From NCBI RefSeq assembly GCF_017776525.1, contig NZ_JACVEW010000010.1, positions 61,047 through 125,046 on the forward strand: DNA of 64,000 bases, given 5' to 3'. Below, in pieces: positions 29,985 to 40,600 of this stretch. The notes under the pieces are model-generated. The model made no database searches and was not told where the DNA came from. It saw nothing but the letters and a program-made list of their open reading frames with translations. Within the stretch, counting starts at the first letter, position 1, and each line of letters begins with the position of its first letter. A program made the position numbers and the translations under genes. This DNA is from Marinobacterium alkalitolerans. Lineage in GTDB: Bacteria; Pseudomonadota; Gammaproteobacteria; Pseudomonadales; Balneatricaceae.

Positions 29985-30302
29985 ATGACAAGAACCGCTG
30001 CTATCAGTGTCGCGCTATGCATGCTCGCAGGCCTGTTCACGTCATCCTGGGCTCTGGCCAGTCGGGAGCTGGATCAGGAGGAGATTCTGGAGCTGGTCAA
30101 GCAAGGCAAAATCAAGCCCCTGACACATCTGCTGGAGCAAAACAGGACACGCCTGAAGGGGCACCTGCTGGATGTGGAAGTCGAGCATGAGCATGGACGA
30201 CTCGTATACGAGATCGAGATGCTGGGTGAGGATGGTGTCGTCAGGGAGTTTTATCTTGACCCGGTAACGGGACGGATTCTGAAAGAAGAGATTGAGGACT
30301 GA
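29985..30302 (+). CDS. periplasmic PepSY domain protein (second copy)
   Basis: 105 aa; signal peptide cleaved near WALAS, then a PepSY domain (LDVEVEHEHGRLVYEIEML core, part: VEHEHGRLVYEIEML; VREFYLDPVTGRILKEE end). The segment LVKQGKIKPL and adjacent helix match PepSY proteins encoded next to two-component systems. ATG 29985 follows GGAG. Stop is two bases before the response regulator start. Confidence 0.85.
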   Translation: MTRTAAISVALCMLAGLFTSSWALASRELDQEEILELVKQGKIKPLTHLLEQNRTRLKGHLLDVEVEHEHGRLVYEIEMLGEDGVVREFYLDPVTGRILKEEIED

Positions 30303-30304
30303 TC

Positions 30305-30985
30305 ATGCGACTGCTGCTGGTTGAGGATGATGCCGCCCTGTGCGGGCGCTTGAAACCTGCACTCCAGAAAGCCGGTTATGCCGTTGAAATCGCTGCGGAC
30401 GGAGTGGATGGCGAATTTCTGGGCAGCGAAGAACAGTTCGATGCCGTGATTCTGGATCTGGGGTTGCCGAAAATGCCGGGGCTTGAGGTGCTGGCAAGCT
30501 GGCGCCGCCAGGGCCGTGACATGCCGGTGTTGATTCTCACAGCCCGTGATGCCTGGCATGAGCGGGTTGACGGGCTGAAAGCGGGTGCGGATGATTATCT
30601 GGGCAAGCCCTTTCATACGGAAGAGTTGCTGGCGCGTCTGGAGGCGCTGGTACGCCGCCAATACGGCCATACTTCCAACCGGCTGGAGGTCGCCGGGCTC
30701 ACGCTGGATATGGATCTGCATCAGGTGTCGGATATACGGGGTGAAACCCATGCGCTGACCGGAATCGAGTTCCGGTTATTGCGCTACATGATGCTCAATG
30801 CCGACCGGGTGCTGTCCAAGAACCAGCTGAGTGAGCATGTCTACGAGGAAGATCACCTGCGCGACAGTAACGTGATTGAGGTCTATATCAACCGGTTGCG
30901 GCAACGTCTTGGGCGTGACGTCATTCTCACACGCCGGGGTCAGGGCTACTGTTTGCCTGCCAAGTCGCGGGTTGATGCCGGCTGA
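30305..30985 (+). CDS. OmpR-family response regulator (PmrA/QseB-like)
   Basis: 226 aa. Receiver domain with acidic pocket (VEDD, residues 6-9), phosphorylation aspartate D51 in VILDLGLPK and K in GKPFH near residue 102; C-terminal winged helix (EFRLLRYMMLNADRVLSKNQL, part: EFRLLRYMM) with DNA-recognition end RGQGYCLP. Stop overlaps the kinase start (TGATG), indicating coupling. The box at 29068 is its likely target. Confidence 0.93.
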   Translation: MRLLLVEDDAALCGRLKPALQKAGYAVEIAADGVDGEFLGSEEQFDAVILDLGLPKMPGLEVLASWRRQGRDMPVLILTARDAWHERVDGLKAGADDYLGKPFHTEELLARLEALVRRQYGHTSNRLEVAGLTLDMDLHQVSDIRGETHALTGIEFRLLRYMMLNADRVLSKNQLSEHVYEEDHLRDSNVIEVYINRLRQRLGRDVILTRRGQGYCLPAKSRVDAG

Positions 30986-32322
30986 TGGCGCAAGGGGCTT
31001 TTTCACTGGAGGGTCGGATCCGCCGGCAGCTGTTGATCGGCTTGCTGGTGGTGATGGCAGCTCTGCTGAGTCTGGTGCATGTCAGCGTGACCCGTTTGAC
31101 ACAGTCCTTTGTCGTCAGCCGGCTGGAGGATGATGCCGAAAGCCTGATTGCCGCGCTCAGTCGGGCACCAGACGGTGACTGGGCGCTGAACCAGCAGGCG
31201 CTCCTGCAGGCATACCAGCGCGTTCAGTCCGGGCATTACTATCAGCTGTCGGGTGAGCAGGCCTCATTTCGTTCGCGCTCTTTGTGGGACTTTGAACCGG
31301 AACTGACACCTGAAATCCCGGCAGGTCAGCCGGTGACCACCGAAACCGCTGCATTTGGCGATCAGCAATGGCTGGTACTGGAACAGAGCTTCATCAAGCA
31401 GGGGGAGCGTTTCCGGTTATGGGTGGCCGAGGATATTGCCGACCTTAAAGCGGATCAGCGCGCGTTTGAGCTCTGGCTGCTGGCATTGCTGGGTCTCAGT
31501 GTACCGGCCCTGCTGGTGATGCAGCGTCGGATCCTGCATTCCGGCTTTGCGCGCCTTGAGCCGGTCCGTCAGACACTGGCGCAGCAGCAGGCAGGGGAGT
31601 TGGTCAGGCTTCCCGAAGAGGTGCCTGCCGAGGTGGTGCCGCTGGTCAACAGTATTCAGCAATTGCTTCAGCAGTCGGGCCAGCAGATTTCCCGTTCGCG
31701 CATGGCACTGGGCAATCTGGCACATGAACTCAAGCGGCCACTGCAGCAGTTGAGGTGGCTGTCCGAACAGCAGCAAGAGCCTGAAGTGCGTCAGGAGCTG
31801 ATGCAGCTCTATGCCGCGCTTTATGAGCGTATCGAGCGTGAGCTGAGACGGGCACGGATTGCCGGTTCACCGGGGCCGGGGCGGCAGTTTAATCCCCGCG
31901 CCGAGATGCCACACCTGACAAAACTGCTGCACAGGATTGGCAGTGATGCGATCACTCTGGAGTCCGAGCTGCCGCCGGGCGCTGTGCCTTTTGACCGTGA
32001 CGACATGCTGGAACTGCTTGGCAATCTGCTCGATAACGCCTGGCGATATGCACGGCAGCGGGTGCGGATTCGGTTCGTGTCGTCAGCGAGTCGACCGGGG
32101 GAATGGGAGCTCAGTGTGGAGGATGATGGTCCTGGCGTCAGTGAAGCCGACCTTACCCGCATTGCGGCGCGCGGCGTTCGTGTCGACGAGGCGGCGAGTG
32201 AAGGCAGCGGCCTGGGGTTGTCCATTTGCCAGGCCATCGTTGAAAGCTATGGCGGCGAGATGCAGTTCAGTCGATCTGAGCTGGGTGGCTTAAAAGTTGA
32301 TCTGCGTCTGACGGCGGGGTAA
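30985..32322 (+). CDS. sensor histidine kinase
   Basis: 445 aa. Two membrane segments (about residues 12-35 and 160-180) flank a periplasmic domain of about 120 residues. Then HAMP-like linker, H-box LAHELKRPL with phospho-accepting H247, and an ATPase domain with N box (LLDNAWRYA), G1 (VEDDGPGV) and G2 (GSGLGLSI). Cognate of the preceding regulator. The signal is unknown; two adjacent PepSY proteins are candidates for modulating the sensor. Confidence 0.93.
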   Translation: MAQGAFSLEGRIRRQLLIGLLVVMAALLSLVHVSVTRLTQSFVVSRLEDDAESLIAALSRAPDGDWALNQQALLQAYQRVQSGHYYQLSGEQASFRSRSLWDFEPELTPEIPAGQPVTTETAAFGDQQWLVLEQSFIKQGERFRLWVAEDIADLKADQRAFELWLLALLGLSVPALLVMQRRILHSGFARLEPVRQTLAQQQAGELVRLPEEVPAEVVPLVNSIQQLLQQSGQQISRSRMALGNLAHELKRPLQQLRWLSEQQQEPEVRQELMQLYAALYERIERELRRARIAGSPGPGRQFNPRAEMPHLTKLLHRIGSDAITLESELPPGAVPFDRDDMLELLGNLLDNAWRYARQRVRIRFVSSASRPGEWELSVEDDGPGVSEADLTRIAARGVRVDEAASEGSGLGLSICQAIVESYGGEMQFSRSELGGLKVDLRLTAG

Positions 32323-32370
32323 GCCCATCTCTGTTATGCTGCGGTTACATTTTCATGAAAGTGAAGCAAG

Positions 32371-33411
32371 ATGGATTCGATTGGATTGCTGATCCTCCTG
32401 GCCGGTTGTGTGGTTGTACTCTTTGACTTCACCAACGGCTTTCATGACGCTTCCAACATGGTTGCTTCGGTCATTGCCTCCCGAGCAATGACGCCCCTCC
32501 AGTCGGTGCTGATTGTTGGCACCTTCACGTTTCTGGGGCCGGTACTGGGTGGAACCGCCGTGGCCAATACCATTGGCAAGTTCGTCACCCTTGATGATCT
32601 GCCCGAGACGCTCTCGCTCATGGTCGTGCTCTGTGGGCTGGCGGCTGCCACCGCCTGGAATCTGCTCACCTGGTGGCGCGGACTGCCATCGTCCTCTTCT
32701 CACGCGCTGGTGGGTGGTCTCTGTGGCGTTGTGGCCATTTCAGCGGGCCCTGAACAGGTGGTCTGGGGTCTGGAAGCTCTGACAAGAGGTGAGTTCACCG
32801 GCGTCACCAAGGTGCTGCTGGCCCTGATCCTGTCCCCGCTGATGGGCTTCTGGGTCGGATTTATTCTGCAGCGGGTGACCCTGTTTCTGTTGCGCTCTGC
32901 CAGCCCGCTGGTGAACCGAGAGCTGCGCGGGGCACAGTGGCTTACCACTGCAGGGCTTGCCTTCTCTCATGGTGCCAACGATGCCCAGAAAAGCATGGGC
33001 ATCCTGACCCTGTGTCTGTTACTGGGCGGGGAAATTGATCAGTTTGAGGTGCCGTTCTGGGTCATCATGCTGTGTGCTTCGGCGATTACATTGGGCACGG
33101 TACTGGGGGGCTGGAAGATTGTGCGCACCCTGGCCTTTGCAATCTACAAAATTCGGCCGCTGCACGCGCTGAACTCACAGATGACCTCGGCGAGCGTGGT
33201 GTTCCTGGCCTCACTTGTTGGCGCACCGGTTTCAACGACTCATGTGGTGTCATCATCCATTATGGGCATCGGAGCGTCTGAACGGCCTCGCGCCGTTCGC
33301 TGGGCCAAGGCTCGGGAGATTGCGACCACCTGGCTGATTACGATTCCCGGGTCAGGTGTGCTGGCGATCCTGATGTACGAAGTGATGCGCCTGTTCGTTG
33401 CAGGGTTATGA
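32371..33411 (+). CDS. PiT-family inorganic phosphate transporter
   Basis: 346 aa, about ten transmembrane segments. PiT signatures near both ends: FDFTNGFHDASNMVA (residues 14-28) and FSHGANDAQKSMGI (around residue 196). Symports phosphate, usually metal-complexed, with protons. It precedes a DUF47 gene by 31 bases, the classical pit accessory pair. Confidence 0.94.
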   Translation: MDSIGLLILLAGCVVVLFDFTNGFHDASNMVASVIASRAMTPLQSVLIVGTFTFLGPVLGGTAVANTIGKFVTLDDLPETLSLMVVLCGLAAATAWNLLTWWRGLPSSSSHALVGGLCGVVAISAGPEQVVWGLEALTRGEFTGVTKVLLALILSPLMGFWVGFILQRVTLFLLRSASPLVNRELRGAQWLTTAGLAFSHGANDAQKSMGILTLCLLLGGEIDQFEVPFWVIMLCASAITLGTVLGGWKIVRTLAFAIYKIRPLHALNSQMTSASVVFLASLVGAPVSTTHVVSSSIMGIGASERPRAVRWAKAREIATTWLITIPGSGVLAILMYEVMRLFVAGL

Positions 33412-33442
33412 TTCTCTTCTCTGGTTTACACGGAGTCACACT

Positions 33443-34081
33443 ATGGCCAATACAAGCGGTTTTTTTCAGGCATTACTGGACCGGGTGATTCCCAAGCCGC
33501 CCGACTTTCTGACGCTGCTGGCCGAGCAGAGTGCACTGGTCAGTGAAACCATGACCAACCTGCACCAGTACATGCAGCATCCGACCGATGAGCTGTCCGA
33601 ACGGCTGACCGAGGAAGAGCACGCGGCGGATACGCTCAAGATTCGTAATCTTCACCTGCTCAACCGGGCGTTTTCGACGCCGATCGACCGTGAAGATATC
33701 TACCGCGCCGTTGACGGACTTGACTGGATCGTGACCCACTGTAAAAGCACGATCAACGAAATGCTTGACTTTAATGTGGCCCCAGACCAGCACATGCGCG
33801 CCATTCTGGATGAGCTTCTGCATGGCTGTGAGGCGTTGGAGAGGGGGTTTCGTGCGCTATCAACCTATCCAGCCGGTGCCGAAAAGGAAGCCCATGCCGC
33901 GCGCCATGCCCACCGACGCATTGAGCGGCTGTATCGCCACAGCCTTGCGGAGCTGTTTCAGGGCGAGGTAACCGCCGAAATGCTCAAGAAACGTGAAATC
34001 TATCACCACTTGATGGATGGTTCACGCCGCTTACATTCTGCAGCCAATGTGCTGCACGATATCTTCGTAAAGCTCGTCTGA
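33443..34081 (+). CDS. DUF47/PhoU-like protein partner of PiT
   Basis: 212 aa, almost entirely helical, resembling PhoU (TIGR00153/DUF47 group). Typical features: EEEHAADTLKIRNL and FSTPIDREDIYRAVDGLDWI. Encoded right after the phosphate transporter, whose activity it is thought to regulate. ATG 33443 preceded by GGAG seven bases upstream. The stop is four bases from the convergent nitronate monooxygenase stop. Confidence 0.9.
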   Translation: MANTSGFFQALLDRVIPKPPDFLTLLAEQSALVSETMTNLHQYMQHPTDELSERLTEEEHAADTLKIRNLHLLNRAFSTPIDREDIYRAVDGLDWIVTHCKSTINEMLDFNVAPDQHMRAILDELLHGCEALERGFRALSTYPAGAEKEAHAARHAHRRIERLYRHSLAELFQGEVTAEMLKKREIYHHLMDGSRRLHSAANVLHDIFVKLV

Positions 34082-34085
34082 TCAG

Positions 34086-35138
34086 CTACTTCTGAGGCTT
34101 GAACCCGGCGGCCAGCGCCTGTGTCAGCTCACGCGCAGAGGTCGCGCGGCACCCTGTGCGGTTTTGTCCGGCCCAAAGAGGCGTAAAATCACCGCAGCCT
34201 CGAGACTCGGCCTCGGCACGCAAGGGGGCCGAAGCGCCTGATGCAAGTGGAAAGGCCGGCGCGCTGTCGGCGATAGGGCCGACTTCCTCAGTCATGCGGT
34301 TGGCAAGGCCCCTTGCCGGCCGGCCGCTGAACACGTTGGTCATGCGCGTCGGGTGTTCATGCGTCTGCTGTAGTGCCGCACGGTGAACGGGGCTGGTTTT
34401 CGCCTCATCACACAGCAGGTAAGCGGTGCCTATCTGGACGGCACTGGCACCCAGAGACATGGCGGCCTGGACCCCACGAGCATCAGCAATGCCGCCTGCT
34501 GCAATGATCGGCAGGGCGGTGGCATCAACCAGTTGCGGTACCAATGCCAGAGTGCCGATCTGGCTGTCCAGATCATCCGTGAGAAACATGCCTCGATGAC
34601 CGCCGGCTTCAACGCCCTGCGCAATAATGGCGTCGACACCCTGCTGTTCCAGCCAAAGTGCTTCCTCAACCGTCGTTGCCGTGGCGATAATTCGGCTGTG
34701 ACTGGCCCGGACGCGGTCCAGCAGCGCGGGTTCAGGCAGGCCGAAATGGAAGCTGACAACTTCAGGCTTGAGTTCAGACACCAGGTCGGCCATTGGGGCA
34801 TCGAAGGGCTTTCGAGAGGCGCCTGCGGGCGTTTGGGGCGGTTCAAGGCCCAGTTCATTGTAATAGGACTCAAGACGTTTCAACCAGGCAGCCTGCGCCG
34901 CCGGGGCCTCTGCAGGCTGCTGGTGGCTGAAAAAGTTCAGGTTGATCGGTTGTCGGGTTCTGTCACGGTAGGCCTGTACCGCGGCTCGAATGGACTCTGC
35001 ATTCAACATGGCGCAGGGCAGGGAGCCCAGCGCGCCGGCCTCAGCCACGGCAAGGGCCAGTTCCCAGCTCTGTACACCCGCCATTGGGGCTTGAATAAGC
35101 GGGATATCGATACCAAATAGTTCATTGAAACATTTCAT
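34086..35138 (-). CDS. nitronate monooxygenase family flavoprotein
   Basis: 350 aa FMN TIM-barrel enzyme that oxidises nitronates such as propionate-3-nitronate. Landmarks: IPLIQAPMAGVQ at the N-terminus, the QGVEAGGHRG phosphate-binding/catalytic histidine motif near residue 175, and ASAVQIGTAYLL. Substrate in vivo is uncertain; class-I type by sequence. Single gene. Confidence 0.9.
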   Translation of the reverse strand: MKCFNELFGIDIPLIQAPMAGVQSWELALAVAEAGALGSLPCAMLNAESIRAAVQAYRDRTRQPINLNFFSHQQPAEAPAAQAAWLKRLESYYNELGLEPPQTPAGASRKPFDAPMADLVSELKPEVVSFHFGLPEPALLDRVRASHSRIIATATTVEEALWLEQQGVDAIIAQGVEAGGHRGMFLTDDLDSQIGTLALVPQLVDATALPIIAAGGIADARGVQAAMSLGASAVQIGTAYLLCDEAKTSPVHRAALQQTHEHPTRMTNVFSGRPARGLANRMTEEVGPIADSAPAFPLASGASAPLRAEAESRGCGDFTPLWAGQNRTGCRATSARELTQALAAGFKPQK

Positions 35139-35288
35139 TGGGGGCCATCCTTAAATCAAGAGGTATTCAGGATACATCTTAATCCGTCCTGATGCTGCTA
35201 GACTTTGGCTACCCTGCACGCAACGGCTTGAGAGTCATCGGGTTGTGCGTACCTGGCGTATAAATCCGCACGCAAACAAGGAGTCGAT

Positions 35289-36140
35289 ATGTCCGATAAA
35301 GAGTATGTTCCGCCAAAGGTTTGGCAGTGGGAAAATGCAAGCGGCGGCAAGTTTGCCAGTATCAACCGACCCGTCGCGGGTCCAACCCATGAACAGGTAT
35401 TGCCGGTCGGCAAGCACCCCTTGCAGCTTTACTCTCTGGCCACGCCCAATGGCGTGAAAGTGACCATCATGCTGGAAGAGTTGCTGGCGCTTGGGCATAC
35501 GGGGGCTGAATATGATGCCTACCCGATTCGGATAACCGAAGGGGATCAGTTTGGCAGTGGCTTTGTTGAGGCCAACCCCAATTCCAAGATTCCGGCACTG
35601 GTTGATCACAGCCGTGACAAGCCGCGCAGGGTGTTTGAATCAGGCGCTATTCTGCTTTACCTGGCCGAAAAATTTGATGCCTTTCTGCCAAAGGATCTGG
35701 ATGCACGCACCGAAACGCTGAATTGGTTGTTCTGGCAAATGGGCAGCGCACCGTTCCTCGGGGGAGGCTTCGGGCACTTTTATGCCTACGCGCCCGAGAA
35801 ATACGAATATCCGATCGATCGCTACACCATGGAAGTCAAGCGGCAGCTGGACGTGCTGGATCGCCAGTTGGCCGAGCATGAATATGTGGCGGGCGATACG
35901 TACACGATTGCCGACATGGCGATTTGGCCCTGGTACGGTGTTCTGGTGCTGGGGCGGCTCTACGATGCAGCCGAATTTCTGGATGTTGAAAGCTACACCC
36001 ACGTGATGCGCTGGGCCCGCCAGATTGAACAGCGGCCGGCGGTGCAGCGGGGGCGCAAGGTCAACCGTACTTGGGGCAAGCCGGAAGATCAGCTTCCCGA
36101 ACGGCATGATGCCAGTGATTTCGATGCACTGAAGGGGTAA
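35289..36140 (+). CDS. yghU: glutathione S-transferase, YghU type
   Basis: 283 aa disulfide-bond oxidoreductase of the Nu-class GST family. The N-terminal extension (YVPPKVWQWENASGGKFASI, part: YVPPKVWQWE) and RPVAGPTHEQVLPVGKHPLQLYS (part: GPTHEQVLPVGKHPLQLYS) are characteristic of YghU, which binds two glutathiones and reduces disulfides. AAGGAG precedes the ATG. Confidence 0.93.
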   Translation: MSDKEYVPPKVWQWENASGGKFASINRPVAGPTHEQVLPVGKHPLQLYSLATPNGVKVTIMLEELLALGHTGAEYDAYPIRITEGDQFGSGFVEANPNSKIPALVDHSRDKPRRVFESGAILLYLAEKFDAFLPKDLDARTETLNWLFWQMGSAPFLGGGFGHFYAYAPEKYEYPIDRYTMEVKRQLDVLDRQLAEHEYVAGDTYTIADMAIWPWYGVLVLGRLYDAAEFLDVESYTHVMRWARQIEQRPAVQRGRKVNRTWGKPEDQLPERHDASDFDALKG

Positions 36141-36145
36141 ATCGA

Positions 36146-36526
36146 TCAGGGCTGGGGTGGCAAACCGCAGCCCTGTTTACAGCGCGAGCGGAAACGCCAG
36201 CGTGCAAAGCGATGGTACAGCTTATCCAGCAAGCCGGTGAGTCGCAGCGTCTCAATCACTGTGGCCAGGTGTCGATAGCAGGGCAGCTCCCGCCAGATCA
36301 GCATAAAGGCGTGAACGCCCGTATGAATGCGGCCATCAGGCGCGACGGCATGAATCACGGACATGGCGCTCCAGGCATCAATCCCCAGCGTCTCCAGATC
36401 GGAAGCAGGGTCAAAAAGATCACGCCAGTCCACACGCCGGTCGATATCCAGCCGCTTGTAGTGCGCAATTTCACGTTTGCACAACGGACACTGTCCGTCA
36501 TACAGCAGTATGGGTCTTTGGCTCAT
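36146..36526 (-). CDS. DCC-family thiol-disulfide oxidoreductase (DUF393)
   Basis: 126 aa. Begins with LYDGQCPLCKRE, containing the DxxCPLC motif that names the family; WRDLFDPA follows. Predicted thioredoxin-like redox protein of unknown partner. Convergent with yghU, six bases apart. Confidence 0.88.
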   Translation of the reverse strand: MSQRPILLYDGQCPLCKREIAHYKRLDIDRRVDWRDLFDPASDLETLGIDAWSAMSVIHAVAPDGRIHTGVHAFMLIWRELPCYRHLATVIETLRLTGLLDKLYHRFARWRFRSRCKQGCGLPPQP

Positions 36527-36578
36527 TCAGGTCTCCCGTTTCAACGGATCTACGCAGCCAGGCTTTCACCGGATCTGT

Positions 36579-37511
36579 CTATACGCTGGTCACCCATTTG
36601 GGCAGGCGAACCTGTTCCAGATAGAGACGCACCTGCTCGAGCAATGCAGCCGCTGCGGGCGAGAGTGCACGCCCCTTGCGGGTAATGATGCAGATCTCCC
36701 GCTCGATCACGGGCGCATCAAGCGGAATAAAGGCCAGCCCATCAAATGAATGGGTGTCCGCTGCCAGTGCCGGCAAGAGAGACACGCCCAGCCGTTTGCT
36801 GATCAAGGCTGCCATGCCGGCAGGGTTGGACACTTCGATTTGCACCCGCTCCAGCTCGATGGGGATCAAGCCGTTTTTACTGAAACGCTCAAGTTGGGCG
36901 CGTATGCCCGTGTCCCCGGACAGGAGCAACAGATCATCTTCCGGCAGTTGCTGCCAGCGCAGTTGGCTCGACTGCGCCAGCGGGTGGTCACTGGGCACGA
37001 CCAGACCGTAACGGTCACGCAGCAGGGGGCTGTAGCTCAGCTCCGGTTGCTGAGAGTGGTTACCGGCAATGGCAAAGTCCACCTCATTGTTCAGCACGCG
37101 CTGTTCGAGACTGCCCGCGCTCTCATCACGGATATCGATCTGAATGGACGGATAGGAGGCGCGAAACTCAACCAGGGCGCCCGGCACCAGCCGCGTGATC
37201 ACCGAGGGGGAACCGGCCAGGCTGACGCGCCCCTGTTGCAACTCGGCGCGGGCGCGCAGGTCATCCAGAGCCGCATTGAAATCGGACACCATGCGTTCGG
37301 CCACGGGCATGAAACGCTCACCCTCGGCACTTAACACCACGCGCCGTGTCGTGCGGTCGAACAGGGTCAGCCCCGCATCCTGTTCAAGCTGTTTTATGGT
37401 CGCGGTCAACGCTGACTGTGTCAGGTGGAGGTGCTCGGCGGCGCGGGTAAAGCTGCCGCTGCGGGCGACTTCTATGAACGCATGCAGGTGACGTATGCCG
37501 ATCTGGCTCAT
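36579..37511 (-). CDS. LysR-family transcriptional regulator
   Basis: 310 aa; N-terminal helix-turn-helix (FTRAAEHLHLTQSALTATIKQLE, part: AAEHLHLTQSALTATIKQLE) and a substrate-binding domain from about residue 90. Divergent from ydiJ with 152 bases between, so it probably regulates that gene and itself. The AT-rich stretch 37511-37555 holds a likely operator but no clear T-N11-A symmetry was pinned down. Ligand unknown. Confidence 0.9.
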   Translation of the reverse strand: MSQIGIRHLHAFIEVARSGSFTRAAEHLHLTQSALTATIKQLEQDAGLTLFDRTTRRVVLSAEGERFMPVAERMVSDFNAALDDLRARAELQQGRVSLAGSPSVITRLVPGALVEFRASYPSIQIDIRDESAGSLEQRVLNNEVDFAIAGNHSQQPELSYSPLLRDRYGLVVPSDHPLAQSSQLRWQQLPEDDLLLLSGDTGIRAQLERFSKNGLIPIELERVQIEVSNPAGMAALISKRLGVSLLPALAADTHSFDGLAFIPLDAPVIEREICIITRKGRALSPAAAALLEQVRLYLEQVRLPKWVTSV

Positions 37512-37663
37512 ATTGGCAAATTATTTTGATTAATTAATAGAATTTAATCGTTTGAATGATAAATAGGGATTCTGCATCATTGCCCCCCATACGCACAATA
37601 TTGAACATGCCAAGCGAATGCCCTGGTGGTACGGACAAAGGGCGGCTTGCAGTGGAGACTGAG

Positions 37664-40600
37664 ATGATTCCCCGTATTGATCAGATCGATGCAACGCAGA
37701 GCCTGTATCTGGACTTTATCGAAACCCTCAAGCAACAGGGCTTCAAAGGACACCTGAACCCGGACTATGCCAACCGTACGGTGCTGGCCACGGACAACAG
37801 CATCTACCAGGTGCTGCCGCAGGGCGTGCTCTATCCCAAAAACACCGATGATCTGGTACTGATTGCACAGCTGTCCAACGAACCTCGTTTCAAGGATGTT
37901 GTGCTCAGTGCCCGTGGCGGCGGTACCGGCACCAATGGCCAGTCACTGACTGATGGTTTGATTGTCGATGTCTCTCGCCACATGAACCGTATCCTTGAGA
38001 TCAATCCCGACGAGCGCTGGGTGCGTGTTCAGGGCGGTGTGGTAAAGGATCAACTCAATGCTGCGCTCAAACCATACGGGCTGTTTTTTGCGCCGGAACT
38101 GTCCACCAGTAACCGTGCCACTATTGGCGGCATGATCAATACCGATGCCAGCGGTCAGGGCTCGGTCCTGTACGGCAAAACCCGTGACCATGTACTGGAG
38201 CTGACCAGCGTCTGGCTCGACGGTACGCTGTGGCAGTCCGGTCCGATTGATGACGAAAGCCTTGCCTTGATCAAGCAGCGTGAAGACCGGGTAGGGGAAG
38301 CGCACCGCCTGCTGGACGAGATTCAGCAGACCCGCAAAGAAGAGATTGACGCCTGCTTCCCCGAGCTGAACCGTTGTCTGACCGGCTATGACCTGGCTCA
38401 CATCCGCGATGAGTCCGGGCGCTTCAACCTCAACTCCATTCTGTGCGGTGCCGAAGGCTCGCTGGCCTTTATCGCCGAGGCGAAGTTGAATGTGCTGCCG
38501 ATTCCGAAGTATGCAGCGCTGGTTAACATCAAGTACGACAGCTTTGAGTCGTCCCTGCGCGATGCCAAGGCGTTGATGGAGTGGGAACCGACCTCCATCG
38601 AAACCATCGACTCCAAGGTATTGAACCTCGCCATGGGCGACATCGTCTGGGATACGGTGCGTGACTATTTCCCCGAAAAGGAAGGCGATCCGGCCATTCA
38701 GGGTATCAACCTGGTGGAGTATACCGGTGATGACGAAGCCGAGCTGCGCGCTCGAGTCGAAAGGTTGTGTGAACACCTGCAGCAGGTAAGCGGCGAGCCG
38801 GGCAAAAGCTTTGGTTATTCGGTCGTGTATGGCGCCGGCGAGATCAACAAGGTCTGGGGCATGCGCAAAAAGGCGGTGGGGCTGCTGGGGAATGCTCAGG
38901 GGCAGAAACGCCCCATTCCCTTCGTGGAAGACACGGCCGTACCACCTGAAAATCTGGCCGATTTCATCATGGCGTTCCGCAAGGTGCTGGATGATCGAGG
39001 CCTTGCCTATGGCATGTTTGGTCATGTGGATGCCGGTGTACTGCACGTTCGCCCGGCAATCGACATGAAGGATCCGGCTCAGGAAACCCTGATTCGGGAG
39101 ATCACCGATGAGGTGGTGCGTCTGACGCAGGAATACAAGGGGCTGCTCTGGGGTGAGCACGGCAAAGGGGTACGCTCGGAGTACGCACCGGAGTTTTTCG
39201 GTCCGCTGTACCCTGTCCTGCAGCAGATCAAGGGCTGCTTCGATCCGCGTAACCAGCTTAACCCGGGCAAGATCGCTACCCCCATGATTGAGGGGGCTGA
39301 GCTGCTGAAGATTGATCAGGTCCCCACACGTGGCCAGCAGGACCGCCAGATCAGTGAGCCGGTGCGCGCCGAGTATGACTCGGCCATGCACTGTAATGGC
39401 AATGGTGCCTGCTACAACTACGACCCGAACGACGCCATGTGCCCTAGCTGGAAAGGCACCCGCGAGCGTATTCATTCCCCCAAGGGGCGCGCTTCTCTGA
39501 TTCGGGAGTGGCTGCGCCTGATGGCCAAACAGGGGGTGGATGTGAGCGCAGAAGCGCAGCAGCTTCGCTCCCGCGGTTTCCTGCGCACCTTGCCGAGCCG
39601 GATCCGCAATACTCTGGCCAGACGCAAGGGCGATTATGACTTCTCCAATGAAGTCCACGAGGCGATGATGGGATGCCTGGCCTGCAAGTCCTGTGTTGGG
39701 CAGTGCCCGATCAAGGTCAACGTGCCGGACTTCCGAGCCCGCTTCCTCGAAGTCTATTACGGTCGCTATCTGCGCCCGGCCAAGGATTACCTGGTGGGAA
39801 GTCTGGAGTACATGATCCCGAGCCTGTCACGCTTCCCGGCACCCTACAATTGGGCCATGCGCAATACGCTGGTGAAGGGCGTTATGCGCCGTTTGGGTGG
39901 CATGGTAGACAGTCCGGTGATCTGTACGCACAGCCTCAAGCAGGGACTGGACACACGCGGTATTCAATGGGCCACGCCAGCAGTGATCGCAGGCTTGACC
40001 GATGCACAGCGTGAGCGCGCCGTGGTGATCGTACAGGACGCCTTTACCAGCTATTTTGAAACCCGCCTGGTACTGGATATTGTTGATCTGCTCAGCGCGC
40101 TGGGCTTCTATGTACTGGTGGCGCCTTTCATGCCGAACGGCAAGCCCTTGCACGTACACGGCTTCATGAAAGCCTTCGACAAGGCCGCACGCCGGAATGC
40201 TGACATGCTGCAGGCTATCGCCGAGGAGGGCTTGCCTCTGGTCGGTATTGACCCCTCCATGACGTTGACTTACCGCCAGGAATACAAGGATGTGATTGAA
40301 GGGGAGCTGCCGCCGGTTCAGTTGATTCAGGAATGGCTGAGCACACGCCTGGACAGCCTGAACTTGCCGGTGAACCTCCCAGCAAACGAATACCGGTTGA
40401 TGGCACACTGCACCGAGAAAACTTCGGCGGCTCCTTCCTTGCGTCAATGGCAGGCGATTTATGCCGCTCTGGGGCAAAAGCTGGACGTGGTTGCAACAGG
40501 CTGCTGTGGCATGAGCGGTACCTTCGGGCACGAAACGCAGAACCTGCAGCGCTCCAAGGATATTTATGAGCTGAGCTGGCGCGGGATCGTCAATCAACCG

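Noticed and set aside
32323..32370. Possible Pho box before the phosphate transporter
   Set aside because: TTACATTTTCATGAA looks superficially similar, but the paired CTGTCAT repeats are absent and low-affinity PiT genes are usually not PhoB-activated.
37943..39658. 571-codon open frame antisense to ydiJ
   Set aside because: It mirrors the codon positions of the strongly conserved ydiJ gene, has no recognisable domain and no ribosome-binding site. High-GC coding regions often leave such open antisense frames.
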